A DNA stretch of 64,000 nucleotides, taken from positions 25,481,922 through 25,545,921 of the forward strand of contig CM034599.1 of the NCBI GenBank assembly GCA_020091685.1, in the 5' to 3' direction. A program made the translations under genes and the position numbers. The notes under the pieces were generated by a model that was not told the DNA's origin, ran no database searches, and saw only the letters and a program-made list of their open reading frames with translations. Below, one piece after another: positions 1-30,947 of this stretch (positions are counted from its first letter, which is position 1; each line of letters starts with the position of its first letter). The DNA is from Lutjanus erythropterus (Eukaryota > Chordata > Actinopteri > Lutjaniformes > Lutjanidae).

Positions 1-19718
<19,718 letters not shown>

Positions 19719-20489
19719 CTGCAAGAGAAAAAAATAAAGACCTTGTTGACAAAAAAAGGACAAGCATAAACATTATGTACAGTTTTAGAAATGAGCAAAA
19801 TCAACCTTTGCCCCATGTGCCAAAACAGATCTCACTGAACCCCCTCTGTTGTAATCTCAGGCTCTAGTCAGCTTTGCAACTATGTCAAAACCACAGTACA
19901 AGAAATGTAAACTATCCATAACTGTTAAGGTGTTGATCTGATTGTGTGTGTTAGATCTGTAAGAAATTAGTGATCCTTTAAGGGAATATTGGCACTTTTA
20001 CTGTCTTGTTTTTGTTACCTCCCTGTAAATTGAGTGAACCTGTCTAGAGGGGTCATATTAGCTGTACAAGTACAGGACTTCTACCAGATACACAGAATCT
20101 CCTGACTGATTTTACACATAAAAGGGGGCTGCCACTGCCCTACATGCTGCAGATCTCAAATGTCTAGACACAAAAGGGTTGAAGACAAAGTAATTTGAAC
20201 ACAGGTTTGAAAAAAGGAGTGCTGATGTTCAGTTGTATTACATCAAATGAAAATGGGCTAAAGCCTACTTCAAAGAAAAAAAAGCTGCATCATTCAGCAA
20301 AAATGTCTAGAAAGTGACTACAGCAGAGTGTACTGCATTTCCACAGGTCTCCCAAGAGTTTAGATTAGGTCAGAGTGAATACAGGAGCATTTATGGGCTG
20401 AGGTAAGATGAGTCATTAATAATGTTGCTGTATTATATTACATATTTAAAGCTATCAGTCAATATCACGAGTGCTAGATAAAGTTTGTT

Positions 20490-21215
20490 CAAAAATATAT
20501 ATTTTCCTCTTACCTATAGTGCCATTTATCCATCAAGATTGTTTTGGTGCGAGTTGCAGAGTTTTGGAAATATTGACCACAGAGAAGTCTGCCTTCTCTT
20601 GAATATAATATGAAACTAGATGACACACAGCTTGTGGTGCTAAAAACGCAAAAACAAAAGTAAATTTTGAAAAACTCAACAGCAATGTTTCTGCCCACAA
20701 ATCACGATCTGGTTACTCATGATAATCAACACACCTTGTTTCATGTAGTAACTATTTTCTTTCTACTTGACTACACCAACTAACCACATCACCATGCAGA
20801 AGGATTTGTGCATTTACTCATGGATGAACCGTGGAGGATACTATTAATCTTCACATCCTGTGCTGTCACGAGCACAAGCCTCTCATCCATGAGTAGATTA
20901 TCCTTTTGCGTAGTGATACAGCTGGCAAACTGTAAAAAGAAAATAGTTCCTACATAAAGTGGTCACAACAAGGTCTGTGGATTATCCTGAGTAATCATGA
21001 TTTCTGGAAAGAGACATGGCTGTTGAGTTTTTCAAATGTACTTTTTTTGCTGCTTTGACCACAACCCAAATGCCATCTAGTTCCATTATATTCAAGAGAG
21101 GGCAGACATCTCTATGGCAAATATCACCAAATCTCAGCAACTCACAACAAAACAATCTAGATGGGTAACTAGCTCTACAGTTAAGAGGAAAAATATGTCT
21201 TTGATTTTAGGGTGA
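20490..21215. repeat. Long inverted repeat (foldback element)
   Basis: The left arm 20490-20760 (TTTCCTCTTACCTATAG onward) is the imperfect reverse complement of the right arm 20935-21215 (ending CTACAGTTAAGAGGAAA). The spacer is itself partly inverted (TTTACTCATGGATGA against TCATCCATGAGTAG). A solitary half-copy lies at about 35770-36020. No ORF of note. Confidence 0.65.
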
Positions 21216-21320
21216 ACTGACCCTTCAAAAAATTTAAACCAATAAAACAAACAATGCAATTAAAAGAGAAAGCAACACAACATGCTGAAAATCTTTTTCA
21301 ATTAAAACTAAGCTTTTAAC

Positions 21321-21812
21321 TAGGGCTCCAGCTAACAATTATTTTCACTATTGATTAATCTGCCAATTATTTTCCCAATTACTTTATTAGGTGTTTGGTC
21401 TATAAAAGAGAATGGTAAAAATGTCGATCAGAGTTTCCCAAAGCCCAATATGACATAACCCCCCCCCCCAAAAAAAAGAATATTATTACAAGGATATTTT
21501 TGATAAATAATAATCACTGGTTATAATGACTAAGTGGGTAAAAGCAAGTTCAGAAAATTACATTACTCTAATGAAGCCTTTAAAACCAGGACAAGACAAA
21601 ACTTGTCCATATCATATTATGACAATATCCAAAGTCTAAGGTGATATCTTCATATATTGCCCAGCCCCAAAAGAAACCAAAAAATATTCAGATTTAGGAA
21701 ACTGGAAAATGACATTTTTTTCCTTAAAAAAAAGCACTCAAGTCAAGCATCATAATAGTTGGCCATTAGTTTCATAGTTGACAGCTAATCAATTAATGTT
21801 TACAGCTCTACA
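21321..21812. repeat. GGCTGCAACTAAC-type repeat with nested copy 3 of the dispersed repeat
   Basis: Outer arms 21321-21455 (AGGGCTCCAGCTAACAATTA) and 21670-21812 (ending AATTAATGTTTACAGCTCT) have inverted ends. Between them, 21470-21668 ends ATATTGCCCAGCCCC and matches the repeats at 2925, 14289 and 56320. The junction is marked by a C run and an A run (21459-21477). Confidence 0.5.
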
Positions 21813-22599
21813 TTTAACAATTCTGGGTATCCTTAACTCCAATGTATTTTTTCCCCAAATTTTGCAGAGTCAGACTGCAAAAGGCCTCCGTCACAACCAG
21901 ATAAAAACACCTGAGAATCTCACTACGGTCACACCTCGGTATGTACAGTATGGGCTGAGGAGGAGCATAGATAGCTATTGATCAGACCATAAAGGGTCTT
22001 CTATGTTACGGATAATCTCTCTGAAGCTTTTTCCAAAGCAACTGTACAAATGACATGTTGAGTAGGCCAGCTTACATGGGACAGATGGTGGCCTGGCCAC
22101 AATAACCCCATAGGGCTGTCTCCAAAACCCATTCAGAAAACATGAGGAGCTACTGTCATAACTTCATCCTGCGGGGAAATTCGGGTTAGTCACTGTCGGT
22201 ATGCTACTGTTAGCAATGTAAACAGCTAGGCAAGGCTTATTTACGAGATGCTGAGTTAGATAACCTAACTAGCTCAGGCTAGTGTCCGCTGCACCTGCTG
22301 AACTAGTCACTCATTAACGGCCGCCTGTCTGCGGCAGCAGGCTAGCTACCATAGGAATATGCTAACAATAATGCTAAATAAAGAGCACACAGCCGGTGTT
22401 AGCTAAAGCAATAGGCCTGCAGAAAACTAACAAAAACGAGGATTTTACGAACCTGGATGGAAAGGAACTGTTATCCCGTTCAGGGAGGACCAATTCCACG
22501 ATAAGGGGGACTGCTACAGTGTTTGAACGTTGCCTGAAACGCCCTGATGATGTTGTGATGAGACCAGCCCCTAGCTCAACTGTCAGGGACTGTCCGGAA

Positions 22600-22680
22600 A
22601 CATCGCGAGAATAGGTTTGGTGTGCTTTGGTCGTGTTCAGAGAAGGGAGCCCAGACCCGCGAAAGATCTCGCGAGAGTCA
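22600..22680. promoter_or_regulatory. agtpbp1-side promoter motifs (TCGCGAGA)
   Basis: TCGCGAGA at 22603-22610 and the full palindrome TCTCGCGAGA at 22667-22676 lie in locally CpG-richer sequence (about 22150-22680). They are upstream of the minus-strand agtpbp1 coding start at 19691. TCTCGCGAGA is a known core element of TATA-less, often bidirectional vertebrate promoters. I infer that the first, non-coding agtpbp1 exon starts here. A weak minus-strand donor (CAG followed by GTTCGT) occurs near 22452, but the exon is not proven. Confidence 0.5.
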
Positions 22681-23585
22681 TTATTTTAACTTACACGTGA
22701 TATTTTTTGTTTGTCTTGTTTTTTAAGTTCATTCAGTTAATGCAGGCAAATAACACACATAGCACACTCAGGACAATGAGCACATTACGGTACACGCACC
22801 CCCGACTCATCCACCCACACACAAATACAGACAACTGGGCAAAAGAGAAGAGACATTAATAAAAAGAAACGGAAAAGAAGAAGAATAAAAATAAAGTTTT
22901 ACAACACCAGTACAATAATTACAACTGAAATATATATGACAAGTAGAGCGTAGGCTGTGTAAAGTTTCACATACTGTAGTCTCACTCTTCACTAGTACAA
23001 ATCATCTCCTGTTTCATAGTATGTTGATCTACTTCGGAATGGTTTGTAGGTATTATTTTTTCCAGACGAAACTTTAGTTCAAATTAGTTCTTGATTGAGC
23101 TTTGAAAATAAACATTTTACCTGTCAGAATAACTGTATCCATTATCTGTGGACGTTATTTATTCAGAACCCCAATTATAATGTTTAAAAGTGTAAATTTA
23201 AAGTGAATGTCAATGTTGGTCCAGAAATGTGTAACATTAAGCATGTACATAGTACATGTACATCATCAGTACAACATACTGATGATTGTTCAAGGCTAAA
23301 ACATGTTCATTTGTTTTTATTTACTGTCGGTAATTTGGTTGAATATCTTCAACTGAAATGTTTCTTGAGTATAAATCAATTGTTGTTTTGTTAACTGTTC
23401 TGAAAATTTGTTTCCAAAGTATTAAAATACTAAATTCACCTTCTCAAAAGGAACATACAGTGTGTGAGAAAGCAGTAATGCCTATGCTCTGTACAAAGAA
23501 CTTACTGTAAATTACTTAACCTATCTCTGTTTTGGAAAGCTATTTTAGGTGCACAGACTTGCCATCTGAATGAGACTTATAATAA
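22681..23585. other. Divergent intergenic spacer, no feature seen
   Basis: AT-rich sequence upstream of the agtpbp1 promoter motifs. No gene, RNA or clear repeat was recognised. Confidence 0.4.
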
Positions 23586-24280
23586 GGTGCGTTCGAGATG
23601 AGCCAGGCCTGCGCAGAATCGATCACCTGCAATCGCCGCACAGTGCATGCCGGTTTGTGTCCGACTTGCTCTGAGGTCATGCACACGTGGGAAACGATAA
23701 CCTCACGAGATCGAGGTGGCTGCAGTTCTTAGAGCCAGGCGCCACAGTTGCTCTCCACCGACGGCAAATACCTGGCTGTCACCTGACCGATGACCTGACA
23801 GTCTGATTGGCTCTTAATTTTGACAACAAACACCACATGTTCTGTAAAACACTAATTGTATGTGTAATTGTAATATTTAACGCTGGATATATTAGTCTGA
23901 TGTTGTGCAATGAAGTTTTAATCTGTCGTCAAGCAGATATTTCGTAATCGATGATAATAAAGGTTATATATATATGACTTATCAAACGAACAGATTCAAA
24001 GTGCTTTACAAGGCAGATAAAAGAACAGATGTTCCATGAAACAGAAGGGGGATCACTTCAGTTTCAGCTTCAATCGGCGACCAAGAACACATTTCATCTC
24101 TTCAGTTATGAACGTGTCTGCAAACTGCAGGTAACCTACAGGTGATCTAACAGGATGTTAGTGTCTCTTAGGTCTGCTGAAAACTGTCCGACTTGGCCGC
24201 AGCTTTTTGTCTCCACCTCCTTCTGCGGCCGCCTGTTCTCATATACTTTCCAGGCGAGGCGCAGTTCATCTCGAAAGACC
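23586..24280. repeat. MITE-like element between the agtpbp1 and naa35 promoters
   Basis: GC-rich block with imperfect inverted ends: left GGTGCGTTCGAGATGA at 23586, right TTCATCTCGAAAGACC ending 24280. No coding potential was recognised. It occupies about 700 of the roughly 1.7 kb between the two TCTCGCGAGA sites. No clear target-site duplication was found. Confidence 0.5.
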
Positions 24281-24352
24281 CTATTGTTTCCCATTATCTT
24301 TCCCTGACCCATTCTGTCTCAAAACCTTCCTAAATCTTAACTAGCGTACAAA

Positions 24353-24362
24353 TCTCGCGAGA
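24353..24362. promoter_or_regulatory. TCTCGCGAGA palindrome, naa35 side
   Basis: Second exact copy of the ten-base palindrome, about 150 bases upstream of the ACTACATTTCCCAG box of naa35. Together with the copy at 22667 it brackets the divergent intergenic region. Confidence 0.55.
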
Positions 24363-24502
24363 GTTAGGAGGAGGTTGGCACCGGCAAGTGTTTTCTAACC
24401 TCCACCAAAATATAATAATCATATAGATTTATACCTATACTGAACATATTCTAAGTTATTAACAGTTGATCAGTGGCTTCGGCTCGATCGTGAGATGTAA
24501 AG

Positions 24503-24542
24503 ACTACATTTCCCAGGTTTACAGTGACCTGTGACGTCCAAT
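24503..24542 (+). promoter_or_regulatory. naa35 core promoter: ZNF143/STAF-type box, CRE-like site, CCAAT
   Basis: ACTACATTTCCCAG at 24503-24516 matches the ACTACAnnTCCCA motif bound by ZNF143/STAF-class factors. It is followed by TGACGT at 24532-24537 and CCAAT at 24538-24542, then GCGCCATT near 24547. All lie within about 110 bases upstream of the first splice donor (24610). No TATA box is seen, which fits a housekeeping gene. Confidence 0.6.
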
Positions 24543-24544
24543 CT

Positions 24545-27500
24545 ATGCGCCATTCTGTACAGTCTTTTGAAGAGATCTTTATTAGCTTCATGATCAATAC
24601 AAATACTAAGGTAAGTGTTAATTTACAATTAAAATATGGCTCAGTGATGACAGTATTCGTGCTTCGTAAGCCCGATCAAATTGAATAAGCCGTTAAACTG
24701 AAGATGTTCAGGCTTTTATTCTCAGAAAACAGCAACATTAGCTTGTTAGCACACGGTGTTAAATGCTACTTTGACGTTGGTGATAGCTAGCTAACATGTC
24801 ATCTCATATCTTTTAGTACCATGCATGACTTACTTGAACTATTCTTCTTGTTTTTGTCTGTTTTTGTTAACCGTAGAAATTTAGGTTAACTCAAATAAGC
24901 TGAAGGACTGTTACTCACTGATACTGTCGTGTATTTGTTTGTCATGTAAGTGTTCGCCGAGTCCTCTTTCTCTCAGTGAGATGCCTCCCAATGCCAGACT
25001 GAAGGAAATGCAGAAATATCTTGTTTAATCTATCGTTATTTTACCTGTATGTGATGAGGTAAAATCGATTTTGCATTTTACACATACATGTCACTGGGTG
25101 CAGTTGTTGCCTTAGCTCAATTAGTAAACGATTATTTAAGGATATCTGATAGATAGAACATTATAATGTAGCTATACTATCATTATTTGGTTAAAGACGA
25201 ATTTACTAACAAATTACTATAAATGGAGGAGAGCCTAGATCATGTATGAGGGGTGAAGGGAAGGAAAGACGGGGTGATGGTTGAGGTGGGAAGAGGGATG
25301 AAGGGATGGGGGGAGAAATGAAGATAGTTTGAATGGATGGAGGGGTTTGATGATGGATAGTGTCAGCTGGTGGCAGAAAGACAGGTGGGACCCGGAACAG
25401 TGAAGACTCTCCTCATGAGCTCCCCAGTTGTTCCTGTATCCAAACAAAGGGAGAAAAGAGGCAGAGGGAGGTTTTAGGGGGTGAAAACTGTATCAAAGGG
25501 GAAGGGAACTGATGACATGCTTAAAGACTTTCTGTTCTTAATTATTAAACTTCATCGAATCAGTCGTACAGAAATCTCATTACCTGTCATAGTACTGACA
25601 TGTTCTTGGTTTAAAAGGCTAAAACTTTCCAGTGCACTCAAGGGTGCAGTTTACACCTTTTTAGGCCCTAACTTCAGCTTCGCAAGTCAGTTCACAGAGC
25701 ATCATGTTAATCCTCCACTGTTGCCCTAGTGATCATCATATACATTCTGTCAGGTTTTCCAGGAGTAGATATCAAGTATAAACATCAATGTTTAACAAGT
25801 AACGTGGATGATATAAATAGACATCTAAGTTTGTTCTCAAATCATCACATCTACATGAAAATAATGTAAAATTTGACAAAGTATTGCCTATATAATGTTT
25901 TTGCATGATGTTTAGATGCCATGAAAAAGCGGTAATAGGAGTTTAATGCTGGGAGGCAATAAGCTGTATTTATGGCTGAGCCCTGAAAACTACACTGGAC
26001 GAATAACATCCATGACTGCTCACTATATGTGCATAGATCTAGCCAACATATTGCATTGCATTACATATTTTTTTTAATCAATTATTTATTGTTTATATAC
26101 GAAAGGATTGTATTACATGAATAAACCAGCACAGTGTCTGCCAACTTTGGAATGTACACTTTGGAAGACGAAAGAATTTGATAAATGATTATGTGGATGT
26201 ACTGTAAATGTGTGTTTTTCAGTTCATGATTAATATATATGTAAACACAGCCAACTGCTTAACTTTTGCAATGTTACAAAACCATAGGCACTTCACTGGC
26301 TCACATCATGTAATGCTAGATTTTCACTTCATAGTGTAAAGATGTTTTGTCTTATAGAGTTTTCTTACTGTGGATAGTTTGGCTTCCAAAACACAGGTTT
26401 AATTTATAACAAATAATGGTTTCATTGAAGTTAGGTGTGCTGGTTTGGAAGGCTTACTGGTAAGGCTTATTGTTATGTCCAAATCAGAGTCACCATTACT
26501 GTTATTCATTACATCTGTGCAGCTCTTGCTAGGCTAAGGCACAGGACTATTTATGACAGCTTGTGAACAGCGAATGACCTAAATGACCCAAAACAAACAT
26601 TTCCATTATATTAATATTGTGAACACTTTGTCCTGGCTCTCTTTGTGTTCCTCTACAGTAGTCACCATGGTGATGAAGTCAGCAGTTGAGGATGATGATG
26701 CTGGCTGGGGGCTGGGCATCCCAGAAAAGATGAAGAACAATGCCAACTGGGTTGACATTACACATGAATTCAAAGGAGCATGTAAAGGTACAGGCTCTAC
26801 TTGTGATTGTGAATGTGGATCCTACAGTATGCGTGCAGTTATAAAATGGGCTGACGTGTTCCGCTTTCTTTTTCCTTGTCCTCATGCTTTATTCATGCAG
26901 AGTTGAACCTTGGAGAGTTGCTTCATGACAAACTGTGAGTAGCACAAAATGTTTTTGCAGACTCACATTTTGAAGGGTCAGGTCACTCAAACACCAAAAA
27001 AAACAAAAAACACATTCTCCACTCAGGCTCAGCACTGTTTTCAGTAGGAAGTTTTCATACCCAAAGTCTAATTTATGTTTTAGAGACTTAATATCATCAG
27101 TAAGACAGACTAATTGAAACAAAACATCCTTGCAATTTTTTGGTATGTTTGACTTGCATGTATTGATACATGCATCAGCTATAGGTTCAGTTTACAAATA
27201 TCATCACTGGTATCAGTCCTTACAGTCCAAGATTTGTTAAACCTTTGTAAACACATAAAACAGACACTAAACGCTCTGCTTTGGTGGCAGGTTTGGCCTG
27301 TTTGAGGCCATGTCAGCAATAGAGATGATGGATCCTAAGATGGATGCAGGAATGATTGGAAATCAGGTCAACAGGAAAGTGCTCAACTTTGAACAAGCAA
27401 TTAAGGTAGAGTACCACTCTATATCCACCACACAGTTGAAACAGTGCCCAATTTTGTTGATTTAAATTAACAAGTCTGATTGCATTGTCCAGTTGAATTT

Positions 27501-30500
27501 GTTATACAATATGCACAGTATAATTAACCGTGTGGTTCTAGATGATTTGGATCAGTCTCTTGTGTTGTTTGTAGGAAGGTGCCATCAAGGTGAAAGACCT
27601 TAGTCTTCCTGAACTCATTGGGATCATAGATACCTGTTTCTGCTGCTTGGTGAGTTTCACTTTCTCATACAGTAAACAGTTAGTTTTGTGTATACTGTGT
27701 ATGTAGAGGTGTGCATTTGATTGACCCATGAAGGGGTAGCTCCCCTCCACATGCATATCAAAGAATTGGTATAGAGTTAGTCAATTACTCAAGATCACTG
27801 GATTTTTTTTGAAATGTTGGAGAGATGTGTTGCAGACAGAAAACTCTCTTGGAAGTCACAGGAAATTGTAAAAAAAAAAATGTATTTTACATTTCTATTT
27901 ATACTTATAATTTGGCAAGTCAGTTTGTAGGGTATACCACACAACTGTTTTACTGGACTAACAACGAGAAAAAAGAAGAAATTAAAAAGTCATGGAGGTG
28001 TTTTGACACTACAGTCATTGAAGCCCACTGAATTCTAGACCAGCACCATTGCAGGAAAACCCAGTACTCATGTGTGTATGGTTTTGTGTGTGTGTATTCC
28101 AAGATCACATGGCTGGAGGGTCACTCCCTGGCGCAGACTGTGTTCACCTGTCTGTACGTCCATAACCCCGACCTGATTGAGGAACCAGCCCTCAAGGCCT
28201 TTGCCCTAGGTATCCTGAAGGTGTGTGACATCGCCCGAGAGAAAGTCAACAAGGCTGCTGTGTTTGAGGAGGTTAGCAACTTTCTACAGTCTTTCTGACA
28301 GCGTGTGTGTGTGTATCTGTGATACTGCAGTTAAGCTGATGGAAGCCGTTATTTTATGTGCGAATGTGTGTGACAATATTTGAGTCACCTTGGTTTTTAC
28401 ATTCCCTGTGGGTCAGGTAATCATTTTATCAGTGGTGTTTCTGCTCTGCCCTACTGGTATTATTTAAACATTAATGTGATAAAAGAAAAAAAAAAGTTAA
28501 AATTGCACTTGGCTATTAATAATTCAGTTTTCTACGTGTATAATTTAACTTCATATTTTTGTCTCTAGGAGGATTTCCAGGCAATGACCTATGGGTTCAA
28601 GATGGCCAATAATGTCACAGACCTGCGGGTGACAGGTACAAATACTAAATATTGTGTTATAGTTCATTAAATAGACAGCTTCATTTATACTTTGGACAAG
28701 TGAGCCAATTACAGATTAATTCTGATGGTTGAGAGGAACAAGATTATCTGATGTAATCTCTCTCTTTCATATTTTCTTCCTACCAGGCATGCTGAAAGAT
28801 GTGGAGGATGAATTGCAGAGGAAAGTTAAGGTATTTGTTCTTGGCCAGTTTAAGCCACAATATTTAAAATATTGAAATATTGCTGCTACAAATGCAGGAT
28901 GTTACATTGTTTATTGGTTTCTCTCCTGCTGCCTCAGAGCACACGCAGTCGACAGGGTGAGCAGCGAAACCCTGAGGTTGAGCTGGAGGTAAGTCAGGTC
29001 ATTTCTACATGTCTAAGGAGTTTTTACTGCAAAACACAAGTTTTTGTGTTTCAGTGTTTGCAGTTTTAACATGAAATACACAAGACTACGAGTAGCAAAT
29101 AAGATTGTCACTGCTCTTATAAATTAACCTGAATATCCCAACATTGGAGCTACAAATCAAACCTTGAACCTCCCCTCTCAGTCTCTGCCTGTTATAATTA
29201 GTTTTCCATCTGTCTATCAGATTGTGGGACTTATATGACCTTTTGAGACTCTACTCTGGAATTTCCAGCTGTTCTTTTTATTTAACAGTAATAATAATAA
29301 TCAAGGGAGAACAAATCAGATCCAAAAATGGACTATGTCTGCTTGGCCAAAGCAAAACTTAAATTCAGCCTTTGTACTTGCCCTGTGGAGCCTCAAAGAC
29401 AAATTAGGAAATATGTGTATTAATAGCTAATGTGAGTTTGTTTAATCTTCTCATGCTTTATTTTTCCAGCATCAGCAGTGTTTGGCACTTTTCAATAGAA
29501 TCAAGTTCACACGCCTTCTACTGACCGCACTGATCACCTTCACCAAGAAAGAGGTAACACACACACACACACAAAATCAGACAATAACAATTAATGACTC
29601 TCACAGCAAAACATCTTACGTTATAGACTTTTGTTTTCAAAAGCAAACGGAACAAACAAAATAGTGTGTGTAGCAGAGAACTGGGTGGGCTACAGTACAA
29701 CTGATGCACCTTTACATGAAATCTGTTCTATCTTGAGTCTCAAAGAATGTTGTTTTTTTCCATTACAAAAATATCATACATCACATTAAACCATTCTTCT
29801 AATGTGGGTGGTCCTTGACATAATCATCTTTTTTATAACAGCTTTTGTGCTGGCGACCAGTATCCCAATATCATTCTAACTGTGTATACTTTAAAAAAGC
29901 TGAGGAATTGTGGTGCCATCTCACGCAAGTATATATAGTCTTTATTTTGAAAAGTTTTTCCATGTTAGCTCTGATTTTCTTCCAGCAGCCGTGAGTAGCA
30001 TATCCACATGGTAATAATTTGCTTCCACAGCCTCTTCAGCGTGCTGTCTGCCTCACCCCAGACTGTTTAAGTGCTGGTGTTTTAAAATATTGGACCATAT
30101 TTTTTCATTTAAACTCTCTCCAAGACATTGGCATTGTTTAACTTTTACATTTTCCCATTCCCCTATTGACATTACAAAGTTTCCCTCACTTTTCCACTTT
30201 TTTCACTTCTTTTATGGAGGACGTACTCACTTATATAGTTTGATAATAGTTCTTAGACCTACGTCTGCTCTGCCAGCTGAAATAAAAACTTAATATACCA
30301 GGTCCAGATCTTGATTTTTTCTAGATCTTCTTTATTAAGTATTTTATAAATGTGGTGTCTCAGTTGTAAGAATCTAAGCCATATTGCTCCCTCACAGAAA
30401 TCCAAATAAATATTCAGGCTTTGTTACTGCCACCGTGTGTCCAGTGTGTTTCGATTAAAACCTGGTTCATAAGCTATCCAGTAGACCAGTGATTTTGGGG

Positions 30501-30893
30501 CCAAAAGGTTTAGCCTGTCACAGGGATTTTAAAATGTTCCTCTGCTTGTTACTGAGCAGTGAAGAGGACTTTATTTAAGTATCTTGTGCACTTATAGGCA
30601 CTTGTATGTTAAATTGGTCATTTTCTTCTTTCTTCTTCGTTTTTATGTGTGGTTTTGTTTATGCTCCTCTGTTTTTATCAGACCAGCTCAGTGGGCGAGG
30701 CCCAGAAGCTTGTTGCTCAGGCAGCAGACCTCTTATCAGCCATTCATTCCAGTATTCAGCACGGCATCCAGTCACAGAACGACACCACTAAAGGAGGTAA
30801 AACAGACGCACTCTCATGCACACACCTTTAAGGCATAGAGTCAAAAATATAGTTTGGTTTGGCAGGACTTTATAAACCAGCAGCTTTTAAGGA

Positions 30894-30947
<54 letters not shown>

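Larger units (their letters stand above)
19719..22599 (-). other. 5' intron of agtpbp1
   Basis: Non-coding stretch between the exon with the ATG and the inferred promoter. It contains the foldback repeat (20490-21215) and the nested repeat (21321-21812). 19990-20460 shows nothing recognisable. Confidence 0.5.

Noticed and set aside
30895-30942. Regular repeat as a CRISPR-like array
   Set aside because: It is a simple CA dinucleotide microsatellite in a vertebrate intron, without spacers.
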